This document shows positions 8,469 through 16,858 of a stretch of DNA of 64,000 nt, piece by piece. The translations under genes and the position numbers were made by a program. This DNA comes from Fluviicola taffensis DSM 16823 (lineage in GTDB: Bacteria; Bacteroidota; Bacteroidia; Flavobacteriales_D; Crocinitomicaceae), in contig NC_015321.1 of NCBI RefSeq assembly GCF_000194605.1, forward strand, positions 1,550,001 through 1,614,000. Reading direction: 5' to 3'. The notes beneath the pieces are model-generated. The model did no database searches. It was not told where the DNA came from and saw only the letters and a list, made by a program, of their open reading frames with translations. Numbering within the stretch: position 1 is the stretch's first letter; the number at the start of each line of letters is the position of its first letter.

Positions 8469-9339
8469 GGCAAACAAGCAACGAAAGTCACAGAATTGTT
8501 TTCGCTCCAAACCAAAAATATATTCGTAAAACTGCATCCAGCATTCTGATCGATTTTGAAAAACAAATAGTCCTTCGGTTCAATCGTTTTAAGTGAGTTC
8601 TCAAATTGAGGTTCTGACGTTCAATGTGATTGATTCCCCTATGCTTGGTAGAATGGAGTTCTTTTGGAACAAGTTCTTTGTAAATATTCAGTTTGTCTGT
8701 TGTGATTTGCTTTGCATCGGACAAGACTAAAGTAGATATGATCTTTTTGAGGTTACTTTTATTTCGTCTGCCAAGCACAATATCTATTACTTCTCTTGTT
8801 TTAGGGTTTAAGGAATCGGCAACACAAACTCGATTATTCTTATTTCCGATATAAGTAAATAACTCATCTACCTGATAAGTTTGCCCGAATAAAATTGGAG
8901 ATGATCTTGTAAGGTGTGTAGCAATCTTCAAAATCCTTTTAATAACGGTAGTGGGAGAAATATTTAATATTCTTCCGGTACTCCTGATTCCACATCCTTC
9001 TTTTGTAAGTTGGATAATTTGTTGGTCTGTGATTAGACGGGATGAATAAACGTATTGTTCGCGCTGGTATTTGAAACACGTTTTACAACGATATTTTTGA
9101 GTATTCTTACTCCATCCTTTTCTGACGCAGGCATTATTACAAAAGTGGCATAGCATGTTAGGTGACGTTTTGATACACCAACAACGCAAATACTACCTTT
9201 AAGGTTGCTATAAAAGACGAAAAGTTACCTTGTGAGAGTAACCTTTCATCTGAATAAACTTCAGTATGTATATTTTTATCTGAAAATCAAATTGTTAGCT
9301 ATTTGGTTTTGAAATAGGTGACAAACTGGAACACTACCC
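8469..9339 (-). mobile_element. IS1-family insertion sequence, copy 1
   Basis: 871 bases, delimited by comparison with the second copy at 14530-15400. Identity begins at GGCAAACAAGC and stops abruptly after ACACTACCC, and both copies have the same length. Only about ten base differences were noticed. The ends (GGCAAACAAGC and, on the other strand, GGGTAGTGTTCC) are at best weakly similar inverted repeats. No 8-9 base target duplication is visible at either end. The right end lies about 14 bases past the stop of the candidate immunity gene. Confidence 0.85.
8488..9156 (-). CDS. IS1-family transposase, copy 1
   Basis: 222 residues from the ATG at 9156 (a TTG-started frame extends to 9189). The N-terminal zinc-finger-like part has CHFCNN and YRCKTC, then a helix-turn-helix with GCGIRSTGRILNISPTTV. 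The catalytic part has QVDELF, TTDKLNIYKEL and HIERQNLNLRTHLKRLNR, closely matching the IS1 transposase C-terminal motif (IERxNLNLRxHLxRLxRxxxxFSKS). It is a single uninterrupted frame, unlike classical enteric IS1, which needs a frameshift. It appears intact and differs from the second copy at only two residues (Leu/Val in DIVLGRR, Arg/Lys in SIRMLDA). Confidence 0.93.
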   Translation of the reverse strand: MLCHFCNNACVRKGWSKNTQKYRCKTCFKYQREQYVYSSRLITDQQIIQLTKEGCGIRSTGRILNISPTTVIKRILKIATHLTRSSPILFGQTYQVDELFTYIGNKNNRVCVADSLNPKTREVIDIVLGRRNKSNLKKIISTLVLSDAKQITTDKLNIYKELVPKELHSTKHRGINHIERQNLNLRTHLKRLNRRTICFSKSIRMLDAVLRIYFWFGAKTIL

Positions 9340-9353
9340 ACTACCACACTATC

Positions 9354-9827
9354 TTACCGAGCTATACTTCTGAAAGAATCAACATTTAAAACTAATGTAT
9401 TGTCATGAAACTTTTCATCCAGCTTTTCAAATAATTTTTCAAATTGAGATTTTAAATCTAATAATTCATCTTCACTGATAATCATTATTAAATTGTATAC
9501 AGCTTGTTGTAAAGTCTTGGATTGATTAGTGACAAATGACGTTAGTATATTCCACAAATCATGAGAAATTAAATTTTTCTTTATCTCTAGGATAAATACA
9601 ATCACACTGACTCTATCGAGTATTTCACTATTATTGGTAAAATCATAAGAAAAACTATTTTTAGCGACAGCTTTTATTTCTTGTTCCAAAAAGATTTGTA
9701 TATCTGCCTTGTGTTCCTCTTTAAATTCCGATATAAAATAGTCTAGAACTTCTATTGATTTATCATAGTAGTCAAGACTACCATAATTCTTTAAGCAATT
9801 AATCAATTGAGAATAATATTTCATCAT
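9354..9827 (-). CDS. Candidate immunity protein for RHS tip A, cytoplasmic
   Basis: 157 residues, almost entirely alpha-helical by composition, no signal peptide, no cysteine-rich or membrane segment. It starts within the stop codon of the RHS fragment upstream (4-base overlap), the usual arrangement of a polymorphic toxin and its immunity gene. No named Imm family is recognised. The lack of an export signal suggests it neutralises a toxin acting in the cytoplasm. Function is inferred from position only. Confidence 0.55.
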   Translation of the reverse strand: MMKYYSQLINCLKNYGSLDYYDKSIEVLDYFISEFKEEHKADIQIFLEQEIKAVAKNSFSYDFTNNSEILDRVSVIVFILEIKKNLISHDLWNILTSFVTNQSKTLQQAVYNLIMIISEDELLDLKSQFEKLFEKLDEKFHDNTLVLNVDSFRSIAR

Positions 9828-11176
9828 TTTAGGTTTTTTATAACTGTCGGTTTTCCGATTAAAGAAGCATTAAAAATCATTGTTGAACTACCAGGGAAGC
9901 CAAAAGAAACTCCTTTTTCGTACTTAACATACCACATACCTATTTTCCTTGCCGAATTAAAAACAGTATTTCCACTGCCTGTTCCGGGGATGTAATGAAA
10001 AGTAGATGACATCATAGCAGTATTAGATATATAGGAAGTATATCTAACCACAACATCATAATTACCTTTCTGAATAAATTTAGCATTTGTAATATAAGAC
10101 AATTCTGGTCTTATATGAGGTCCTTCACCAGATGTCTTTAAATCTACTAAATATCCACCTGTGCTTGTAAATTCTTCTGTTGACATTGCACGATAATAAT
10201 ATGAATAAACAGGCTCTGGTGTCCTTTTTGTATCGCCCGATACTAAGGCAAGAGGCAATGCCATAACACCTGCTGCTGCTATAGCTTCTACTGTAATTGC
10301 TGTTCCTGTAGTTGTAGTTGCGGCTGTACCTAGTGGTATTGCAGTTACTGAAGCTTCATTGACGCTGGATTCCTGTGACTCTCTTACTTTGTTTTCGATT
10401 TCTTGTTTCTTAGCAAACCACTGATGATTTTCAAAACCTGATGCTTTTTTAAAACCTTCTTTACCAATACCCTTGAACTTCCCATAAAATTGTGTCTTTG
10501 TGTAACTTCCTTCAGATCTTACTGCAATATATTGAACACCGAAATCTCCAGGTCTTAATTTACTTTCAACAACTCTAGTCATATAACCATTTGCAGAACC
10601 CCTTGCTGCCATTTTATCAGCTTCTTCTTTTGTATAATCACCAAGTTTATCATTCAATAAAATTGGATTATTATCCATGGAGTTATAAGGACTTTGATAT
10701 GGTTGGAAAACTGGGTCTGTACTAAACCATCTTCCAAGCCTTGGATCGAGCATTCGGTAAAAAGTAGTATAACTATTTCCATCACCCTTCACTTCGTTGT
10801 CCATTTCGCTTCCCTGATAGCCATAACGATAATCACCTCTCGCTATCAACGAATAAGAAGTATCTGTATCGGTGCCAACCAGCGTCATATTGGCCAAGGA
10901 GAAAGCAGCACTTCCACTATACTTCACACGCAAATAAGCCTGTGTGGGCGTAAAGTTTCTCGTATGTGTTCCGTTTGTGCTTGTGGTATTCATCAGTGTA
11001 CTCCAGCCTGTTGTTCCATTAGAACTTTGTTCTACCGTGAAAGTTACAGAATTGTTTTCAGTTTGCGTATAGATCAGTTCGTAATTGTCGCTCGGAGTAA
11101 CATCAAAATTGCGCTGAATGGCTGGTGTTTCTCCAGCTACGCGCAGCTTATTGGGTGCACCTGTGAGTACATTCAT
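9824..11176 (-). CDS. RHS core fragment with variable toxin-like C-terminus (cassette A), orphan
   Basis: 450 residues if the first ATG is used, but this ATG is internal to the RHS core shared with the other two fragments, so this is a 5'-truncated gene. Residues 1-118 are nearly identical to cassette B. The RHS-associated core follows (about 118-175: [45 protein letters not shown]). A unique tip follows: a spacer rich in Ala/Thr (about 275-310), then [18 protein letters not shown] and [13 protein letters not shown]. The YRAMS..EF..T pattern faintly recalls ADP-ribosyltransferase-type toxin domains. That is a guess. No export signal or promoter is present, and a hairpin terminator lies directly upstream. 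Confidence 0.7.
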   Translation of the reverse strand: MNVLTGAPNKLRVAGETPAIQRNFDVTPSDNYELIYTQTENNSVTFTVEQSSNGTTGWSTLMNTTSTNGTHTRNFTPTQAYLRVKYSGSAAFSLANMTLVGTDTDTSYSLIARGDYRYGYQGSEMDNEVKGDGNSYTTFYRMLDPRLGRWFSTDPVFQPYQSPYNSMDNNPILLNDKLGDYTKEEADKMAARGSANGYMTRVVESKLRPGDFGVQYIAVRSEGSYTKTQFYGKFKGIGKEGFKKASGFENHQWFAKKQEIENKVRESQESSVNEASVTAIPLGTAATTTTGTAITVEAIAAAGVMALPLALVSGDTKRTPEPVYSYYYRAMSTEEFTSTGGYLVDLKTSGEGPHIRPELSYITNAKFIQKGNYDVVVRYTSYISNTAMMSSTFHYIPGTGSGNTVFNSARKIGMWYVKYEKGVSFGFPGSSTMIFNASLIGKPTVIKNLK

Positions 11177-11281
11177 ATACGAAGTAGCCCAAGTAAAAAG
11201 AAAACCTATCTACTTTTATAGATAGGTTTTCAGTAAATTAAATTCTCAAAAATTGTTCAGGTGCAGAATTGGAACATTACC
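10821..11281. repeat. 461-bp direct repeat, copy at cassette A boundary
   Basis: Nearly identical to 12876-13336 at a constant offset of 2055 bases. It covers the first ~118 codons of the RHS fragment plus ~105 non-coding bases in front of it: a hairpin, then ATTGTTCAGGTGCAGAATT, then an IS-end-like GGTAATGTTCC on the minus strand. The third RHS fragment shares only the coding part (17021-17390). Confidence 0.85.
11201..11230 (-). terminator. Hairpin terminator in front of RHS cassette A
   Basis: Twelve-base perfect stem AAAACCTATCTA / TAGATAGGTTTT with a six-base loop, followed on the minus strand by CTTTTT. It sits between immunity gene B and the RHS A reading frame, so it should stop read-through into cassette A. 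Confidence 0.75.
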
Positions 11282-11979
11282 TATTTCACATACAACATTA
11301 TATCTAAGGAATTACTATATTTAATATTCCCTTTTTTGTCTTTTAAGGAACTATAAAGCGTTAATTTTTGTTTGCATCTTTGTTTTGGTTTGAATTCAAA
11401 AATAATTTCTGCTTTTTCCTTCTCAAAATAATAGTTTTTAAAGTGTCTTTTTGACTTATTCGTTTCAAGTATGACCGAATCTAAATTGAACTTATAAATT
11501 TTAGGGTCTGCATATAAAAAACGTAGTAGGTAAGTTTTGTTTAGTTGCAAAGTGTCGTTTCCTCCTTCAATCTCATATTCTTTATTTATTAGTGCTCCAA
11601 TTTTTTCAGTTACGTTGCCTAAACTATCAAGATATAAAAAGAAGAATACACTATCTTCTATATTTCTTACTGAATACATATTCAATCCCCCTGATTTGTA
11701 ATACCAATAGTCGCTACCCACTAATTTATCTTTAAAATAAGTTCGAGAATACTCAATGTTTCCATTTTCAAAATAACGTCTTTTAAATCCGTGCTTTTGT
11801 CCATTTGCTTTGAGTTGAGTTAATACCATAATTTTTCCACTTGAATAAAAAGTAGTATCCATGACTGATTCTGAAACCATTGAATTTGAGTTTTCGTTTT
11901 CAGTATTGCTACAGGAATGTAATACAAAAGACAAAATTGAAATGAAAACTATTAAACAATTATTTTTGCTTCTTTTCAT
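11281..11979 (-). CDS. Candidate immunity lipoprotein for RHS tip B (MORN-like repeats)
   Basis: 232 residues from the ATG at 11979, chosen over 12006 because it begins a lipoprotein signal (MKRSKNNCLIVFISILSF, lipobox VLHSC) and has AAAAGAAAAGGG just upstream. After the lipidation cysteine is a Ser/Asn/Glu-rich linker, then MORN-variant-like repeats (SSGKIMVLTQLKANGQKHG, FENGNIEYSRTYF, KSGGLNMYS). The start overlaps the RHS B coding end by 20 bases. A lipoprotein in this position suggests protection against a toxin acting in the periplasm or at the membrane. The pairing is inferred from gene order. Confidence 0.6.
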   Translation of the reverse strand: MKRSKNNCLIVFISILSFVLHSCSNTENENSNSMVSESVMDTTFYSSGKIMVLTQLKANGQKHGFKRRYFENGNIEYSRTYFKDKLVGSDYWYYKSGGLNMYSVRNIEDSVFFFLYLDSLGNVTEKIGALINKEYEIEGGNDTLQLNKTYLLRFLYADPKIYKFNLDSVILETNKSKRHFKNYYFEKEKAEIIFEFKPKQRCKQKLTLYSSLKDKKGNIKYSNSLDIMLYVK

Positions 11980-13231
11980 ACCCTTTTCTTTTAACAAGCG
12001 AACCATGCCAAGATTCTGATTTCATTTTATCTTCCGTTCCAATCTGGCCACAAACTTCACATGAATCTGTTTTAATAATGGCTTTTTTAGTTTCATTATA
12101 TGCCTCACCAATTTTATTTCCAGTTTCAACTGACTCTTTCGCTGTTTTTAAAAAATCTTGTACTTGACCTTTTGTTAAAGAATGCCATGAACCACTTCCA
12201 GGGCTATAACCTCCTGATATAGAAGACCTGCTTAGTATAGCACTTAAATCATCAAAGCTTACAGACCCAACTGCATTTTTTGACCAATCTTGACCGATAG
12301 CACCCGAACCGCCTGTTGAACCACCCATATTGATACCAAAAGAAACTTCTACTCCCAAATCTTTTGGTGTATACCATTCAGAATGAGTGTCGTACTTTTT
12401 ATCTCCACCAAAGAGTACATAATCATAATCTTTAATGTAACGTTTCTCACCATTCCCTTTTATTATTTGTGTCGATTCTTGAACCTTTATTTTTCCTTTT
12501 TTCGAAATTGTGGTTACAGTTACTTTTGCAAAATCATAATAGAAATTTTCTTGGTGAGAGGTTGCTTGACTATCCCAAATTGTGTGTTTAACACCATCAG
12601 TCATAACATCGCTTGACGCAACTGTTACTGTTATGACAGCTTTTCCAGTTTTCTCATTGATAAGAACATTTATATGGTATTCTGTTTCTCCATTAGGGTC
12701 AACAAATAAATTTGGATTATTCAAAAACGCTTTATAAGGAGATTGACTAGGTTGTTTACCTGCTAATGGGTCAATTGTTAGCCACCTTCCCAATCTACTG
12801 TCATACATCCTAGCCCCAAAATCATAACTGTTGCCACTACCTTTCAGTTCATCATCCTTTTCCATGGAGTTAAACCCATAACGATAATCACCTCTCGCTA
12901 TCAACGAATAAGAAGTATCTGTATCGGTGCCAACCAGCGTCATATTGGCCAAGGAGAAAGCAGCACTTCCACTATACTTCACACGCAAATAAGCCTGTGT
13001 GGGCGTAAAGTTTCTCGTATGTGTTCCGTTTGTGCTTGTGGTATTCATCAGTGTACTCCAGCCTGTTGTTCCATTAGAACTTTGTTCTACCGTGAAAGTT
13101 ACAGAATTGTTTTCAGTTTGCGTATAGGTCAGCTCGTAATTGTCATTCGGAGTAACACCAAAATTGCGCTGAATGGCTGGTATTTCTCCTGCTACGCGCA
13201 GCTTATTCGGTGATCCTGTCAATACATTCAT
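11960..13231 (-). CDS. RHS core fragment with variable toxin-like C-terminus (cassette B), orphan
   Basis: 423 residues from an ATG that is internal to the shared core. Residues 1-118 match cassette A. The RHS core follows with GDYRYGFNSMEKDDELKG, ARMYDSRLGRWLTIDP, SPYKAFLNNPNLFVDPNGE. The tip (about 185-423) shares nothing obvious with tips A or C. It has beta-rich segments, a Gly-rich stretch (GGSTGGSGAIGQ, about 305) and a final basic tail after a CEVCG pair that could bind metal. No toxin family is recognised. As in cassette A, it lacks an N-terminal secretion part and sits behind a terminator hairpin. Confidence 0.68.
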   Translation of the reverse strand: MNVLTGSPNKLRVAGEIPAIQRNFGVTPNDNYELTYTQTENNSVTFTVEQSSNGTTGWSTLMNTTSTNGTHTRNFTPTQAYLRVKYSGSAAFSLANMTLVGTDTDTSYSLIARGDYRYGFNSMEKDDELKGSGNSYDFGARMYDSRLGRWLTIDPLAGKQPSQSPYKAFLNNPNLFVDPNGETEYHINVLINEKTGKAVITVTVASSDVMTDGVKHTIWDSQATSHQENFYYDFAKVTVTTISKKGKIKVQESTQIIKGNGEKRYIKDYDYVLFGGDKKYDTHSEWYTPKDLGVEVSFGINMGGSTGGSGAIGQDWSKNAVGSVSFDDLSAILSRSSISGGYSPGSGSWHSLTKGQVQDFLKTAKESVETGNKIGEAYNETKKAIIKTDSCEVCGQIGTEDKMKSESWHGSLVKRKGYEKKQK

Positions 13232-13336
13232 ATACGAAGTTGCCCAAGTAAAAAGAAAACCTATCTACTTTTATAGATAGGTTTTCAGTAAATTAAATTC
13301 TCAAAAATTGTTCAGGTGCAGAATTGGAACACTACC
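12876..13336. repeat. 461-bp direct repeat, copy at cassette B boundary
   Basis: Partner of 10821-11281. It ends at GGAACACTACC, the same motif that ends both IS1 copies (GGAACACTACCC at 9328-9339 and 15389-15400). Confidence 0.85.
13256..13285 (-). terminator. Hairpin terminator in front of RHS cassette B
   Basis: Identical 12-base stem and loop to the one at 11201-11230, again followed on the minus strand by CTTTTT. It lies between the Xre-like gene and the RHS B frame. Confidence 0.75.
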
Positions 13337-13389
13337 CAAACAAATGTCTGGGCTTTAAAAAGTAACCTTGAATAAATGCTAAACTTTAC

Positions 13390-13908
13390 TTAAACACTCA
13401 CCATATTACGAACATGACTTTTTTCTTGTTTTCTTAAATCACTATTCGTTAGAATTTCATGTTCCTTTTCTTTTTCTAATAATCTAAACCATGTGATTGC
13501 TGGAATTATTTTATTGGAGTGTATTTCCAGACGAATCATCACTTTTTCACTTGGTTTACGATGTTTATTGAGAATTAGGCTCAATTCCGTTTCGGCAATA
13601 TCTATATCTTTTGCAAACTCTTTATTCTTCTTATTTAATGTCTCCAAATACCCTCTTAAAAAGAATCCAAAAGAGTGTTTTGCATCATAGGTAGGATTCT
13701 CCAAATAATCTTCTATTTGATATTTTAACTGCAACAAACGAGACAGAAGCAACTGTTTTGGAGTAATTGACTGCTGTATGTTCTTACGCATTTCATTCAA
13801 CTGCAAATCAGATTCTACTTTTTGATTTGCAGTTAATTTATTTCTAAAAACAAAAGATTCAGCCAACTCCTTGTTAGTATACTTATCATTCAACTTATCT
13901 TTTTTCAT
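13390..13908 (-). CDS. Xre-like helix-turn-helix protein, candidate antitoxin
   Basis: 172 residues. The N-terminal half is helical and charged. About residues 85-150 carry an HTH-like segment: FFLRGYLETLNKKNKEFAKD, AETELSLILNKHRKPSE, MIRLEIHSN. This follows the Xre pattern in which a scaffold helix is followed by EFA, then L..ILN..R.PS. It overlaps the upstream GNAT-like gene by 4 bases. The gene order (enzyme first, HTH second) matches GNAT/HTH or HigBA-like toxin-antitoxin pairs. The role is inferred. The tip of the HTH helix is less canonical than usual (DIDIAETEL). Confidence 0.6.
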   Translation of the reverse strand: MKKDKLNDKYTNKELAESFVFRNKLTANQKVESDLQLNEMRKNIQQSITPKQLLLSRLLQLKYQIEDYLENPTYDAKHSFGFFLRGYLETLNKKNKEFAKDIDIAETELSLILNKHRKPSEKVMIRLEIHSNKIIPAITWFRLLEKEKEHEILTNSDLRKQEKSHVRNMVSV

Positions 13909-14363
13909 AACTCATATTCCTTTAAAATATCCAACAATGATTGCCCCTCTAAAAACACCTGTCTACCAGCATCTAACATTCCATAACAAGTCATGTAGTG
14001 CCCTTTTAAAATGGTTTTTGGTACTAATGAAACACAACCTTCAATACCATACTTTTTCATTGCTTCTTTACAAGCAAATGCAATTAAAGTTCCTGTTATG
14101 CGTTCGTATTTTTTACTTTTTCCACGATTCTCTTTAGAAACAGCCAATAACCTTATTTCAATTCGCTTTTCGTTTTTGTAATGTACACATGACAACAATC
14201 CTAAGACTTCATCTTTGAGAACTAGTTTGTAAACATTATTTCCTTTTTCTGTTTTCCAATTAAAATAGTATTGAGCTTTGCTTATCTTTTTGTAATCATC
14301 ATCATCCAGTGATTTGATTTTAACTTCAAAGTCCTTACCACTTTTTATCTCCGTCAGGTACAT
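13905..14363 (-). CDS. GNAT-like acetyltransferase, candidate toxin of a toxin-antitoxin pair
   Basis: 152 residues from the ATG at 14363 (a TTG two codons earlier is in frame). The layout resembles a compact GNAT fold: an N-terminal strand-helix with FNWKTEKGNNVYKLVLKD, a beta hairpin VLGLLSCVHYKNEKRIEIRLLAV, then the acetyl-CoA-loop-like ENRGKSKKYERITGTLIAFA. The loop is a loose version of motif A (R/Q-x-x-G-x-G/A), so the assignment is tentative. The gene overlaps the downstream Xre-like gene by 4 bases. A -7 element lies only four bases before the ATG, so its mRNA may be leaderless. Confidence 0.5.
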   Translation of the reverse strand: MYLTEIKSGKDFEVKIKSLDDDDYKKISKAQYYFNWKTEKGNNVYKLVLKDEVLGLLSCVHYKNEKRIEIRLLAVSKENRGKSKKYERITGTLIAFACKEAMKKYGIEGCVSLVPKTILKGHYMTCYGMLDAGRQVFLEGQSLLDILKEYEL

Positions 14364-14366
14364 AAT

Positions 14367-14374
14367 CAAAGATA
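14367..14374 (-). promoter_or_regulatory. -7 element TATCTTTG of the GNAT/Xre pair
   Basis: Exact TAnnTTTG on the minus strand ending three bases before the ATG at 14363. If used, transcription would begin at or near the start codon. Confidence 0.5.
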
Positions 14375-14529
14375 CGAAATTTCTTTACAAAAAATGTAAA
14401 TTTTATTCAAATTTCTTGCAATTAATTACTTAGCTGAAAATCATCTGATGCCGATTTGGATCCACTTATCGCTATTCTTTCATGTCGTTTTACACGTATT
14501 TCTCCGTTGAAGATGGATAGCTGTCATTT

Positions 14530-15400
14530 GGCAAACAAGCAACGAAAGTCACAGAATTGTTTTCGCTCCAAACCAAAAATATATTCGTAAAACCGCATCC
14601 AACATTTTGATCGATTTTGAAAAACAAATAGTCCTTCGGTTCAATCGTTTTAAGTGAGTTCTCAAATTGAGGTTCTGACGTTCAATGTGATTGATTCCCC
14701 TATGCTTGGTAGAATGGAGTTCTTTTGGAACAAGTTCTTTGTAAATATTCAGTTTGTCTGTTGTGATTTGCTTTGCATCGGACAAGACTAAAGTAGATAT
14801 GATCTTTTTGAGGTTACTTTTATTTCGTCTGCCAACCACAATATCTATTACTTCTCTTGTTTTAGGGTTTAAGGAATCGGCAACACAAACTCGATTATTC
14901 TTATTTCCGATATAAGTAAATAACTCATCTACCTGATAAGTTTGCCCGAATAAAATTGGAGATGATCTTGTAAGGTGTGTAGCAATCTTCAAAATCCTTT
15001 TAATAACGGTAGTGGGCGAAATATTTAATATTCTTCCGGTACTCCTGATTCCACATCCTTCTTTTGTAAGTTGGATAATTTGTTGGTCTGTGATTAGACG
15101 GGATGAATAAACGTATTGTTCGCGCTGGTATTTGAAACACGTTTTACAACGATATTTTTGAGTATTCTTACTCCATCCTTTTCTGACGCAGGCATTATTA
15201 CAAAAGTGGCATAGCATGTTAGGTGACGTTTTGATACACCAACAACGCAAATACTACCTTTAAGGTTGCTATAAAAGACGAAAAGTTACCTTGTGAGGGT
15301 AACCTTTCATCTGAACAAACTTCAGTATGTATATTTTTATCTGAAAATCAACTTGTTAGCTATTTGGTTTTGAAATAGGTGACAAACTGGAACACTACCC
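14530..15400 (-). mobile_element. IS1-family insertion sequence, copy 2
   Basis: 871 bases, about 99 percent identical by eye to copy 1 and in the same orientation. No target duplication is visible (left flank GTCATTT, right flank GATTTGATA). The right end is 15 bases past the stop of immunity gene C. Together the two copies bracket RHS cassettes A and B and the GNAT/Xre pair like a composite transposon. Confidence 0.85.
14549..15217 (-). CDS. IS1-family transposase, copy 2
   Basis: 222 residues from the ATG at 15217. Same motifs as copy 1: zinc-finger cysteines, helix-turn-helix, VDELF, TTDKLN and IERQNLNLR. The only residue differences seen are Val for Leu in DIVVGRR and Lys for Arg in SIKMLDA. 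It is intact, so both copies could still be active. Confidence 0.93.
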   Translation of the reverse strand: MLCHFCNNACVRKGWSKNTQKYRCKTCFKYQREQYVYSSRLITDQQIIQLTKEGCGIRSTGRILNISPTTVIKRILKIATHLTRSSPILFGQTYQVDELFTYIGNKNNRVCVADSLNPKTREVIDIVVGRRNKSNLKKIISTLVLSDAKQITTDKLNIYKELVPKELHSTKHRGINHIERQNLNLRTHLKRLNRRTICFSKSIKMLDAVLRIYFWFGAKTIL

Positions 15401-15415
15401 GATTTGATACATTAC

Positions 15416-16048
15416 CTATTCTAGTGAATATCCGTAAACTTTGTCATTTGACTTTTCAAAAGAAAATGTAATCAATATCCTGTTCTTGCCGTTAGTCCTT
15501 GATAAACTGATATATTTTTCACCATTTACAGACATCAAACTCAATCCTTCGAATTTGTTATATTTTGATTTCAATAATGTTTTAACATTAGATTTCATAT
15601 CTTCATAGCTAATTTTAGACTTAATTTCCGTACTTAGTAAAGCATACATTTTTTTGTAATTTTTAGTTTGTAGCTCATCTACAATTTTATCAAAAATCTT
15701 CCTCTTTGCCGAAATTATTATCCATTCATTTTTATCAAATGACACTAACTCCTGATTCGAAATATTTTGAATTGAATAATTATCGAAATGAACACCCTCT
15801 TTACTCAAATTTGACACAAAATCATATAATACCTTACCATAAAACAAAATAGAATCACTTTCGCATTGTGTAGTGAGAACTACATTTCTCTTATTGTTAT
15901 CACTTGTGCTTTTTAGTGCAATTAAACAACTATTCTCATCAATAGTTGTTTTAAGAGACTTATCGAGTATCGAGGTCTCCTTTAAGTTACAACTTGAAAA
16001 AAAAATAACTTGAGCAATTGCCAGAATAATTAAAAATTTATTTTTCAT
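15416..16048 (-). CDS. Candidate immunity lipoprotein for RHS tip C
   Basis: 210 residues. It opens with MKNKFLIILAIAQVIFFSSC, a type II signal with lipobox FSSC, so the mature protein should be a lipoprotein starting at Cys20. The rest is mixed alpha/beta, with KIFDKIVDELQTKNYKKMYA and SKISYEDMKSNVKTLLKS, somewhat like small DUF3887-type secreted domains. No family is claimed. Its start overlaps the stop of the RHS C tip by 4 bases. Position and lipoprotein nature suggest immunity to a toxin acting outside the cytoplasm. Confidence 0.55.
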   Translation of the reverse strand: MKNKFLIILAIAQVIFFSSCNLKETSILDKSLKTTIDENSCLIALKSTSDNNKRNVVLTTQCESDSILFYGKVLYDFVSNLSKEGVHFDNYSIQNISNQELVSFDKNEWIIISAKRKIFDKIVDELQTKNYKKMYALLSTEIKSKISYEDMKSNVKTLLKSKYNKFEGLSLMSVNGEKYISLSRTNGKNRILITFSFEKSNDKVYGYSLE

Positions 16049-16848
16049 TGTGTTTCATCAATTTTAGTTTGAACTTTAACTCCTTTACCTTTATTAAATA
16101 TTGGAATAGTGAGGCTTGGGGTAATTCCTATTGTTACAGACTGCTGACCACTACTAGAAGTTTGAACACTTCCTGAATATGGGCCTCTACTAACTTCTAC
16201 TCCAACTTCAGTCGTTACTTTACTATTATCCCCATTCCTTATATTCCCCTGAAACTCTATTCCTCCCGAAATACCTATTTCAGCTTTTGTATAATCTATT
16301 ACTGTCTCATTTTTTAAACCTGTAGAAAGAGTACTTTCCCCTCCTCCTTCCTTCAATGACAATCCTACTGTTTGAGAAGTACTTCCGATTGTAACTGTAA
16401 CCTGTAGTGAAATCTCTCCAGATTGAAAAGGAGCATACGAATAATCTGGGCGATCAGGATCAGCCCAAGTTCCCTTATACCAAGGTTCATTATCTAACTT
16501 TTCCTGAGCCAATTTAGCATCCTCTCTTTTCTTTATTTTTACATTATAGGAGTTATTTATATCCCCAGAGAAAAAATAATTTAAATATTCAACAGTTGGT
16601 TTGGCATCTGGAGTAGCTTTCTTTAATGAATAACCTGATCTAGTACCATCCTCCATTCTTCCATAATAATCTATTTGTACTACTGGACCACTAGGATCAT
16701 CAACAGATTTCCAAACAACTTTTATAATATCTGCTTTTAAACCTTCAACAGTATATACTTGTAATTTAGATTGATGTAATTCACCAGCCTCTGTATAATA
16801 TTTTGTGACAACAGTTATTTTTCCTTCTGCACCTTCTAGTTCAATCAT
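16045..16848 (-). CDS. Variable tip of RHS cassette C, separated from its core by a frameshift
   Basis: 267 residues in the annotated frame. The first residues, MIELEGAEG, are the normal continuation of an RHS core (family members read PYxFSxNxxIxxIELEGxEG). The true protein begins in the upstream frame (16859-17611), and one extra A near 16865-16867 breaks the junction. The tip is beta-rich, with alternating hydrophobic residues and Gly/Ser turns (KAEIGISGGIEFQ, TEVGVEVSRGPYSGSVQT, TIGITPSLTIPIF), which would suit a beta-structured or membrane-acting effector. No toxin family is recognised. If translated alone from 16848 it would lack the RHS core. Confidence 0.55.
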   Translation of the reverse strand: MIELEGAEGKITVVTKYYTEAGELHQSKLQVYTVEGLKADIIKVVWKSVDDPSGPVVQIDYYGRMEDGTRSGYSLKKATPDAKPTVEYLNYFFSGDINNSYNVKIKKREDAKLAQEKLDNEPWYKGTWADPDRPDYSYAPFQSGEISLQVTVTIGSTSQTVGLSLKEGGGESTLSTGLKNETVIDYTKAEIGISGGIEFQGNIRNGDNSKVTTEVGVEVSRGPYSGSVQTSSSGQQSVTIGITPSLTIPIFNKGKGVKVQTKIDETQ

Positions 16849-16858
16849 AAAAATTGGA

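Noticed and set aside
8369-8566. 65-codon minus-strand frame crossing the left end of IS1 copy 1
   Set aside because: It overlaps the transposase gene end and has no recognisable domain or signal. It is a by-product of the IS junction.
9340-9353. Target-site duplications of the IS1 copies
   Set aside because: Left and right flanks of both elements were compared and no 8-9 base match was found in any pairing.
14407-14520. 33-codon open stretch next to IS1 copy 2 (minus strand), possible 3' end of an interrupted gene
   Set aside because: Too short to be significant, no recognised family, and a stop lies directly at the IS junction.
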